Source: Bacillota bacterium (GTDB taxonomy: Bacteria; Bacillota; Clostridia; Christensenellales; Aristaeellaceae). From it: 5,525 bases of DNA. This document shows positions 1 to 5,525 of the stretch, in pieces. The stretch lies in the NCBI GenBank assembly GCA_009787135.1, contig WRGP01000104.1, positions 1 through 5,525 of the forward strand, written 5' to 3'. A program made the translations under genes and the position numbers. Every line of letters starts with the position of its first letter. The stretch's first letter is position 1. The notes under the pieces were generated by a model, which saw only the letters and a program-made list of their open reading frames with translations, was not told the origin of the DNA and made no database searches.

Positions 1-885
<885 letters not shown>

Positions 886-899
<14 letters not shown>

Positions 900-1968
900 T
901 TTTTTCTATGACCTGCCCCAGGCGCTGATCGCGCAGACACCCATAGAACCGCGCGACGCGAGCCGCCTGCTCGTGTGCGACCGGGCGGGCAGCCGCCCGC
1001 CCCAGCACCGCGTGTTCCGTGAGCTTATCGGCTATCTGCGCCCCGGTGACGCGCTCGTCATCAACCACACCAAAACCATCCCCGCCAGGCTCATAGGCCG
1101 GCGTGCCGAGACGGGCGGAACGGCGGAGTTTCTGCTCCTTCGCAGGCTGGACGCCCATACGTGGGAAGCGCTCGTGAAGCCGGGCCGCAAGCTGCGCCCC
1201 GGCGCAAAGTGCGTCTTTGGAGACGGCGCGCTAACCGCCACAGTGCTTGAACACACCTCCGCCGAGGGCGGGCGGCTCGTCCGCTTTGATTATGAAGGCG
1301 TGTTTGAAGCCCTGCTGGACAGGCTCGGCGCCATGCCGCTTCCCCCCTACATCCGCGCGAAGCTTTTGGATCCGCAACGCTACAACACCGTCTACGCCAA
1401 GTTCGACGGTTCCGCGGCCACGCCCACGGCCGGGCTTCACTTCACGCCGGAGCTGCTTTCGCGCATCGCGGAAAAGGGCATAGACATCGTGCCCATCCTG
1501 CTGCATGTAGGGCTTGGCACATTTCGTCCCGTTAAGGCGGAGGAGGCCGAAGGCCATGTAATGCACGCGGAGTATTACGAGGTCTCAAGCGACGCGGCGG
1601 ACAGGCTGAACGCCGCGCGCCGCCAAGGCGGGCGTATCGTGTGCGTGGGCACCACGGCCGTGCGCACGCTGGAGACGGTCACCGGCGCGGACGGCATTGT
1701 AAGGCCAGGCGTGGGCTATACCAGCATTTTCATCACGCCAGGCATGCCCTTCCACGCTACCGACGCGCTGATCACCAACTTTCACCTGCCCGAGAGCACG
1801 CTGCTCATGCTCGTGTCCGCGTTCATGGGGCGGGAAAACGCGCTGCAAGCGTATGCCGTGGCCATGCGGGAGGGGTATCGTTTTTTTTCGTTTGGCGACG
1901 CGATGCTGATCATGGATCTTCAAAATGCTTTTCAATCGCGTTACATGCACGCGAGAAAAGTAACTTGA
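886..1968 (+). CDS. queA: S-adenosylmethionine:tRNA ribosyltransferase-isomerase QueA
   Basis: QueA transfers and rearranges the ribosyl part of S-adenosylmethionine onto preQ1 at the wobble position of GUN-anticodon tRNAs, giving epoxyqueuosine; it acts in the cytoplasm. The 360-residue product opens with the family signature MRTSDFFYDLP and IAQTP. It also shows HTKTIPARL (61-69), MPLPPYI (150-156), YNTVYAK and PTAGLHFT (167-187), LHVGLGTFRPV (206-216), MHAEYYEV (226-233), VGTTAVRTLE (254-263), DALITNFHLP and STLLMLVSAF (293-313), and FFSFGDAML (333-341). The start at 886 is chosen because it gives the conserved N terminus; a weak AGGAT lies 11 bases upstream inside ruvB. Most homologues end soon after FFSFGDAMLI, whereas this one continues for 18 residues. 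The usual partner tgt (tRNA-guanine transglycosylase) does not follow; a secreted protein gene does. Confidence 0.97.
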
Positions 1969-1994
1969 CAATTCTTTCATGAATCCATTACAAT
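1965..1994 (+). promoter_or_regulatory. Sigma-A-type promoter for the secreted protein gene
   Basis: A perfect -35 box TTGACA (1965-1970) is followed after 18 bases by TACAAT (1989-1994), one base from the -10 consensus. Transcription would start near base 2001, about 26 bases before the ATG at 2027. The -35 box includes the queA stop codon, so the gene downstream is very likely expressed independently of the ruvB-queA operon. No clear terminator separates the two, so read-through is also possible. Confidence 0.8.
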
Positions 1995-2026
1995 AATTCT
2001 ACCAATTGTGACAGGAGCGAAAAATT

Positions 2027-3019
2027 ATGAAAAAAATTACTTGTACCCTGCTTATGCTTGCGCTGCTGCTAACCACCGTCGCGGCCCTCGCGGCCCCGCC
2101 CGAGCCGGGCAGCCTTACCGTCACGCGAACGAGCATTCGTGGCAACACCTCGTGGACGCGTGAATCCTTTCCCGAAATCTGGATCACGCCCATTTTCGCC
2201 GAGTATATCATACAAGGCAAGGAACAATACCCGCCCAAATTCCTCTGCATCACCCCGCCTGATAACGCGTACCCCTTTGGGTTTCGCTCGGATAGCGCGT
2301 GGTTTATAGACCATGATACGCTCCTCCAATACGATTACTTCGCCTATGACCGCTATTCCTTCGAAGTCTTTTTGGAGAAGGCTGATCCAAGCTATACGAT
2401 CGCGGACGGGTCAGACGGCGTGGCCATGTACGTCAATCCGGAGAACCTCCGCGCCTATGGTTTGATCGATATCAAAGAGTTCTTTGGCGGCACTAGCAGG
2501 CTGGAGGTCAGGCTTTCCAGCTATGACCGTACGGCCACAGCCGATCAGATGGCGGCGCTCATTGAGGCGGAGGTCAACCGCGTGCGGGCCGACATGCGGT
2601 ATGAAACGCTGGAGCAGTACTGGTCCAAAGGTGTGTTCGCCACCGTGGCGTTAAACGCGAGAAGAGACCCTGTCAAGGTGCAGGTAGATGCCAGCGATCT
2701 GATCATCGTTAGCTTGGAGGAGAGCACCATGACGGGATATATACCCGTGGCGGACGGCTACGCCCCTGTCAACATCGATGTGGACACTTACACGTATGTC
2801 ACGTCAAAAGAGGATGAATCCAGCGAAATGACGCTCGCCGATGGCTCTACATGGATCGTTTACAATGCCGGCTATACCTTCTATGCCTCACAAGTCCTGC
2901 TGGAGGAAGCCAAATCCGGCACGCTGTATGTCACTGTAAAGCTTGATAGCAAGCCGGAGGAGGTCCCCACCGCGCTGCTGGAGCAGGTCAACGCCCTTCT
3001 GACGGTAGTGATGGAATAA
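2027..3019 (+). CDS. Secreted protein of unknown function with a possible repeated domain
   Basis: I do not recognise the family. The start is fixed by an AGGAG ribosome binding site at 2013-2017, 9 bases before the ATG, and by the promoter just upstream. The 330-residue product begins with a clear signal peptide: MKK, a hydrophobic stretch at about residues 7-20, and a likely signal peptidase I site after ALA at residue 22. There is no lipobox cysteine, and no second membrane segment or cell-wall sorting signal is seen, so the mature protein is probably released or loosely surface-bound. It is acidic, rich in aromatic residues, and has only one cysteine (74) after the signal. Residues 124-190 and 269-329 look like diverged copies of one alpha/beta unit: both begin T(I/L)ADGS, continue into a GT-x-L-x-V strand, and end in a helix (IEAEVNRV; LLEQVNAL). 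This supports a structured extracellular domain pair, but no enzyme motif is visible. It converges on melA. Confidence 0.85.
   Translation: MKKITCTLLMLALLLTTVAALAAPPEPGSLTVTRTSIRGNTSWTRESFPEIWITPIFAEYIIQGKEQYPPKFLCITPPDNAYPFGFRSDSAWFIDHDTLLQYDYFAYDRYSFEVFLEKADPSYTIADGSDGVAMYVNPENLRAYGLIDIKEFFGGTSRLEVRLSSYDRTATADQMAALIEAEVNRVRADMRYETLEQYWSKGVFATVALNARRDPVKVQVDASDLIIVSLEESTMTGYIPVADGYAPVNIDVDTYTYVTSKEDESSEMTLADGSTWIVYNAGYTFYASQVLLEEAKSGTLYVTVKLDSKPEEVPTALLEQVNALLTVVME
2393..3013 (+). repeat. Two diverged copies of a protein domain inside the secreted protein
   Basis: Copy 1 lies at about 2393-2596 (residues 123-190) and copy 2 at about 2828-3013 (residues 268-329). Each has the ADGS turn, a tyrosine-rich middle, a short strand with GT and alternating hydrophobic residues, and a closing helix. 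Identity by eye is low (roughly one residue in five), so the relation is seen at protein level only and remains an inference. Confidence 0.4.
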
Positions 3020-3050
3020 AGCGAAGCGGCTTCACCACCACCATTCCATG

Positions 3051-3100
3051 CCAAAACAAAAGGGGCCGCCATGCCGGCATATAGCGGGCATGGCGGCCCT
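3051..3100 (-). terminator. Intrinsic terminator of melA, possibly bidirectional
   Basis: A 13-bp perfect stem (3063-3075 with 3087-3099) closes an 11-base loop. Read on the minus strand it is followed by TTTTGTTTT (bases 3059 to 3051), the pattern of a rho-independent terminator for melA, whose stop lies about 110 bases upstream. On the plus strand the stem begins about 40 bases after the stop of the secreted protein gene, but only a poor TATT follows, so termination in that direction is less certain. Confidence 0.8.
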
Positions 3101-3128
3101 ATTAGCGTGTCATAAACATCATACCGCC

Positions 3129-3159
3129 GCCAGATAGATTGTGCCATACGCTATCTGGC
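3129..3159. other. Perfect inverted repeat between melA and its terminator
   Basis: GCCAGATAG (3129-3137) and CTATCTGGC (3151-3159) form a perfect 9-bp stem around a 13-base loop. It has no T-tract on either side, so it is not a classic terminator. In the melA transcript it would lie in the 3' untranslated region, roughly 50 bases after the stop codon, where it could stabilise the RNA. That role is inference. Confidence 0.5.
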
Positions 3160-3211
3160 AGCAGCGTAAGCGCTTCAATGATTTCTCAGTTTCCCAGGGC
3201 AAACCGTTCTT

Positions 3212-4519
3212 CTACCGGTACTTTGGCAGCCAATCCCCATGCGCCTCAATCAAATCGTCACACAGCGCCACAATATCGTCTATGGACAATTCGCTGGCCG
3301 TATGCGGATCGAGCATCGCGGCCTGGTAGATATACTCTTTTTTTAGCGTAGCCGCGGCCTTTATCGTCAGCAGCTGCACATTGATATTCGTGCGGTTCAG
3401 CGCGGCCAGCTGCTCGGGCAGAGGCCCGGTGAAGCAAGGCGTCACGCCGCTTTTGTCCACCATGCACGGCACCTCTACCACCGCACACTCTGGCAGGTTG
3501 GGGATAAGCCCTGTGTTGAGCACGTTCCCGCCAATCTTTGCCGGTTGATTTGTCTCCATGGCCTCCATGATGCGGCTGGCATACTCGTTGGAGCGCTCGT
3601 GCGTCAGGTTTGGGTTCCGCGTCAGTTCATGGCCGCGCTCTTTCCATCGCTTGATCTGCTCCACGCAGCGGCGCGGGTATTCATCCAGCGGGATATTAAA
3701 GCGCTCGATCAATTCCGGATACTTGCTCTTGATGAAATACGGCATGTATTCCGCGTTATGCTCGCTGGATTCGGTTACATAATACCCAAACCGCTTCATG
3801 ATCTCAAAGCGCACCATATCGTCGTGCTTTTCCGTAAGAGAAACCGCTTTCGCCCTGATTTGAGGGTATAAATCCTTGCCGTCCCGCGTGATCTCCAGCA
3901 GCCACGCCATATGGTTGATGCCCGCGATCTTCCACTGCACCTGTTCATCGTAAGGCATGTCCAGCCGCTTCAGCAGGCTCTGCGCGCATACCTGCACGCT
4001 GTGGCAAAGGCCCACCGTTTTGATGTCGGTCATCCTGAGCATCGCGCCGGTAAGCATGCTCATGGGGTTTGTATAGTTAAGGAACCACGCCGCCGGGCAC
4101 ACCTCGTCCATATCGGCCGCAAAGTCCATCATCACCGGGATGGTTCTCAGCGCGCGAAAGATACCGCCAATACCCAGCGTGTCGGCAATCGTCTGGCGAA
4201 GGCCGTACTTTTTCGGCACCTCAAAATCTGTCACCGTGCACGGCTCATAGAGGCCCACCTGGATGGCGTTGACGACATAGTTTGCCCCGGCCAGCGCGTC
4301 CTTCCGGTTTGGGACGCCCAAATATGTCTCGATGCGCGCCTTGGAGCCATGGTTTGCGTTGATGGCCTCCAGCATGGCGCGTGATTCCTCCAGCCGCTCT
4401 CCGTCAATGTCATAGAGGGCGATCGTGCTGTCTTCCAGCGCCGGCGTCATCATGCAGTCGCCCAGCACATTTTTGGCGAACACCGTGGAGCCCGCACCCA
4501 TAAATGTGATCTTTGGCAT
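3212..4519 (-). CDS. melA: NAD- and Mn-dependent alpha-galactosidase, glycoside hydrolase family 4 (MelA type)
   Basis: Family 4 enzymes cleave glycosides by transient oxidation at C3 using NAD+ and a divalent metal rather than by simple acid-base hydrolysis. MelA acts on melibiose and related alpha-galactosides in the cytoplasm. The 435-residue length is typical. Seen in order: the N-terminal nucleotide-binding loop GAGST (8-12) and a second-strand acidic pair YDID (36-39); YEPCTVTDFEV (91-101) and IADTLG (111-116); NYTNP (148-152); GLCHSVQ (170-176) with the likely metal ligand Cys172; GINHMA (200-205) with the likely metal ligand His203; YVTESSEHNAEY (247-258); LDEYPRRCVEQ (278-288); TNINVQ (377-382); MLDPHTA (402-408); and the C terminus AHGDWLPKYR. 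The stretches around TDFEV, TESSEH and DPHTA agree with characterised MelA proteins rather than with the 6-phospho-glycosidase branch. The start is supported by AAGGAGG at 4529-4535, 9 bases away. No transporter or regulator is adjacent in the window, so uptake must be encoded elsewhere. Confidence 0.94.
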   Translation of the reverse strand: MPKITFMGAGSTVFAKNVLGDCMMTPALEDSTIALYDIDGERLEESRAMLEAINANHGSKARIETYLGVPNRKDALAGANYVVNAIQVGLYEPCTVTDFEVPKKYGLRQTIADTLGIGGIFRALRTIPVMMDFAADMDEVCPAAWFLNYTNPMSMLTGAMLRMTDIKTVGLCHSVQVCAQSLLKRLDMPYDEQVQWKIAGINHMAWLLEITRDGKDLYPQIRAKAVSLTEKHDDMVRFEIMKRFGYYVTESSEHNAEYMPYFIKSKYPELIERFNIPLDEYPRRCVEQIKRWKERGHELTRNPNLTHERSNEYASRIMEAMETNQPAKIGGNVLNTGLIPNLPECAVVEVPCMVDKSGVTPCFTGPLPEQLAALNRTNINVQLLTIKAAATLKKEYIYQAAMLDPHTASELSIDDIVALCDDLIEAHGDWLPKYR

Positions 4520-4587
4520 GTCCCTATTCCTCCTTGCGACCTAAAAATAGACCGAATGCAACCCCTTCACTTTACCATAGGGAACAG

Positions 4588-4642
4588 TTGGCGCCAATAT
4601 CGAATGATGCACATCATACGCATATTTGTTGCGTTACAACGC
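4588..4642 (-). promoter_or_regulatory. Candidate melA promoter and operator region with several palindromes
   Basis: Read on the minus strand, TTGTAA (4639-4634) and TATGAT (4618-4613) could be the -35 and -10 boxes, although the spacer is only 15 bases. Three short dyads overlap or follow them: GCGTTACAACGC (4631-4642, over the -35), ATGATG-CA-CATCAT (4604-4617, over the -10 and the start site) and the perfect palindrome TTGGCGCCAA (4588-4597, just downstream). The layout fits repressor-controlled sugar-gene expression, but the regulator is not in view and the promoter call is tentative. Confidence 0.4.
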
Positions 4643-4662
4643 GGCGGGATACGCTGGCGTCC

Positions 4663-4683
4663 GCCAGGCCCGCGTGGCCTGGC
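4663..4683. other. GC-rich hairpin between secG terminator and melA promoter
   Basis: GCCAGGCC (4663-4670) and GGCCTGGC (4676-4683) form a perfect 8-bp stem with a 5-base CGCGT loop. There is no T-tract after it on either strand, so it is not a normal terminator. It may be a second structure backing up the secG terminator or a protein-binding site upstream of melA. The whole intergenic stretch 4520-4761 contains no convincing gene. Confidence 0.45.
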
Positions 4684-4702
4684 CGCATACAAAGCCGCAC
4701 AT

Positions 4703-4726
4703 AAAAAAGCGCCGGTTACCCGGCGC
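4703..4726 (-). terminator. Intrinsic terminator of secG
   Basis: On the minus strand a perfect 7-bp GC stem (4726-4720 with 4715-4709) closes a 4-base loop and is followed directly by six T residues (4708-4703). It lies about 35 bases after the secG stop codon. This is a textbook rho-independent terminator and indicates that melA is transcribed separately from secG. Confidence 0.92.
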
Positions 4727-4761
4727 ACGATTCCCTGTTTCGTCTATACCCGTCTTCGCCT

Positions 4762-5001
4762 TTACGCCGAAACATACACAATGATCAGCGATGTAACGAT
4801 AAACACGCCCGCGCTGATCTTCGTCGCCAGCGCCAGCTTTCCTTCGTAAGATTTGGCCTTGTTCTTGCCAAAGAACGTCTCCGCGCCGCCGGTGATGACG
4901 CCCAGCCCCTCTTTTGCGCCTTGCTGAAGCAAAACGGTTATGATCACCACCAAAGCGGATATCACCAATAGAATGGTGGAAAGAACCATCAAAAAGCCCA
5001 T
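4762..5001 (-). CDS. secG: Preprotein translocase subunit SecG
   Basis: SecG is the small membrane partner of SecY and SecE in the general secretion channel, where it aids SecA-driven export. The 79-residue product has the whole family layout: a first membrane helix (about residues 3-25), the conserved loop starting LLQQGAKEGLG (24-34) and leading through GGAETFFGKNK, and a second helix (about 57-77) ending VYVSA. The length is normal for Gram-positive SecG. The start at 5001 is preferred over the out-of-frame ATG at 5005 because it preserves the family N terminus and has GAGGGGG 7 bases upstream (5009-5015). It has its own promoter and terminator, so it seems to be a single-gene transcript. 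In many Firmicutes secG is followed by rnr and smpB; here melA follows instead. Confidence 0.93.
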   Translation of the reverse strand: MGFLMVLSTILLVISALVVIITVLLQQGAKEGLGVITGGAETFFGKNKAKSYEGKLALATKISAGVFIVTSLIIVYVSA

Positions 5002-5032
5002 GCATGTACCCCCTCTATTTCATAACAGACGA

Positions 5033-5061
5033 ATCATATCACGATTCCTGTTGTTTTACAA
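5033..5061 (-). promoter_or_regulatory. Extended -10 promoter of secG
   Basis: On the minus strand, TTGTAA (5061-5056) and TATGAT (5038-5033) are separated by 17 bases, and a TG lies one base before the -10 box, giving an extended -10 element. Transcription would begin near 5026, leaving a leader of about 25 bases that carries the secG ribosome binding site. Spacing and position are both ideal. Confidence 0.82.
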
Positions 5062-5082
5062 GGGGGGAAAAGTCCGTTTCCT

Positions 5083-5100
5083 GAAAAGGGCGCCCATTTC
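5083..5100. other. Near-perfect palindrome upstream of the secG promoter
   Basis: The core GGGCGCCC (5088-5095) is a perfect palindrome flanked symmetrically by GAAA-A and A-TTTC, giving an 18-base dyad with one mismatched pair. A separate 7-bp inverted repeat, GAAAAAG and CTTTTTC with a 4-base loop, lies at 5105-5122. Together they sit between the right-edge gene and the secG promoter (-35 at 5056-5061). They could be a protein-binding site or a weak terminator for the upstream gene; neither has the stem plus T-tract of a clear terminator. Confidence 0.35.
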
Positions 5101-5172
5101 TTTTGAAAAAGGCTTCTTTTTCCGCTCCCTATCTATCGCGTGGATGCTATGCATCGGTTGGCTTTACGCCCT

Positions 5173-5525
5173 TCATGGATCCGTTTCCTGTCTTTGCACA
5201 TATACCCAATACCCGTTATCCCACACAAACCCCTGCAGGCCGGGCGGCGGCTCGGGCGCGTATACCCCCGCGACGCCATAGAGCCTGGCCACGATTTTCC
5301 CATCCTGCCGGTAATGCCCCTCAATCTGCTCCGGCGCGCCGGGCGTGTAGAACGGCGTAACCTCCCATCCGCTCGCCGGTTCCAAAGCCGGCGCCGTAGC
5401 CGGCTCCAGATCAAGGCTTCGCTCCGGCGGCTCCCGCTCGCCCGCTCCCTCCCGTGTTTCCGCGGTCATCTCTGTCTCAAGCCGTACGGAAGCCTGCGTT
5501 TCGGCTCGCGGCACCTTCTTGGCAC
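5173..5525 (-). CDS. C-terminal part of an unrecognised protein with an acidic proline-rich linker (start outside the window)
   Basis: The frame runs open to the right edge of the window, so only the last 116 residues are seen; the GTG at 5514-5512 is the only start-like codon near the edge and has no convincing ribosome site, so it is probably internal. The first 50 or so residues are low-complexity and rich in Glu, Pro, Ala and Thr (for example TREGAGEREPPERS), typical of a flexible linker. The last 65 residues look folded: they are rich in aromatic residues and glycine, with GHYRQDGKIVARLYGVAGVY, then PPPGLQGF, then NGYWVYVQR near the end. From memory, this layout resembles the C-terminal domain of uncharacterised clostridial proteins that end in a GVPGVY then GF then GYY pattern (I recall DUF6128, unverified). 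No signal or membrane segment is visible in this part. No strong terminator follows, and secG lies about 170 bases downstream with its own promoter. Confidence 0.75.
   Translation of the reverse strand, partial: AKKVPRAETQASVRLETEMTAETREGAGEREPPERSLDLEPATAPALEPASGWEVTPFYTPGAPEQIEGHYRQDGKIVARLYGVAGVYAPEPPPGLQGFVWDNGYWVYVQRQETDP

Noticed and set aside
1585..1980. Minus-strand open frame of 131 codons opposite queA
   Set aside because: The product is compositionally biased and covers the conserved core of queA; it is a shadow of that gene.
2881..3147. Minus-strand frame of 88 codons across the convergent intergenic region
   Set aside because: It spans the terminator hairpin and part of the secreted protein gene, and has no promoter or family features.
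3163..3174. Small 4-bp hairpin AGCG-TAAG-CGCT near the melA stop
   Set aside because: A stem this short is expected by chance and has no T-tract.
3911..4384. Long plus-strand open frame of 157 codons opposite melA
   Set aside because: It lies fully inside the strongly supported GH4 gene on the other strand, has no ribosome binding site of note and encodes a His/Arg/Ala-rich sequence typical of an antisense frame in GC-rich DNA.
4634..5005. Longer minus-strand frame overlapping secG, starting at the ATG at 5005
   Set aside because: The frame at 5001 gives a perfect SecG with two membrane helices, whereas this one gives an Arg/Gly-rich sequence and runs through the secG terminator.
4940..5281. 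Plus-strand frame of 113 codons across the secG upstream region
   Set aside because: It crosses the secG promoter and ribosome site and runs opposite the right-edge gene; its product is low-complexity and resembles no family.

Overview
The window looks like chromosomal DNA of a high-GC anaerobic member of the Firmicutes (Clostridia-like). This is inferred from the combination of a ruvB-queA block, a short two-helix SecG with its own promoter, a GH4 alpha-galactosidase of the MelA type, strong AGGAGG-type ribosome binding sites and sigma-A-type promoters. The species cannot be named from the sequence. All genes recognised by family are ordinary, and I found no CRISPR array, transposon, RNA gene or clear new defence system.

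Left half, plus strand: the window opens inside ruvB (Holliday-junction helicase), whose last 14 bases overlap the start of queA (queuosine tRNA modification). A near-consensus promoter begins on the queA stop codon and drives a secreted 330-residue protein that I do not recognise. Its second half seems to contain two related copies of one domain. A GC-rich hairpin at 3063-3099 separates this block from the convergent genes on the right.

Right half, minus strand (read right to left): the C-terminal end of an unrecognised protein with an acidic, proline-rich linker and an aromatic tail; then secG with its own extended -10 promoter and a textbook terminator; then melA, which has its own leader with several short palindromes suggesting an operator region, and a terminator shared with the convergent plus-strand gene.

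Functionally this is a junction between housekeeping genes (DNA repair and recombination, tRNA modification, protein export) and accessory genes (alpha-galactoside use, a secreted protein of unknown role). The secreted protein would use the Sec pathway to which SecG belongs, but nothing links them specifically. No sugar transporter or regulator gene lies next to melA inside the window. The parts least explained are the secreted protein (2027-3019), the truncated right-edge gene (5173-5525) and the palindrome-rich leader of melA (4588-4683).
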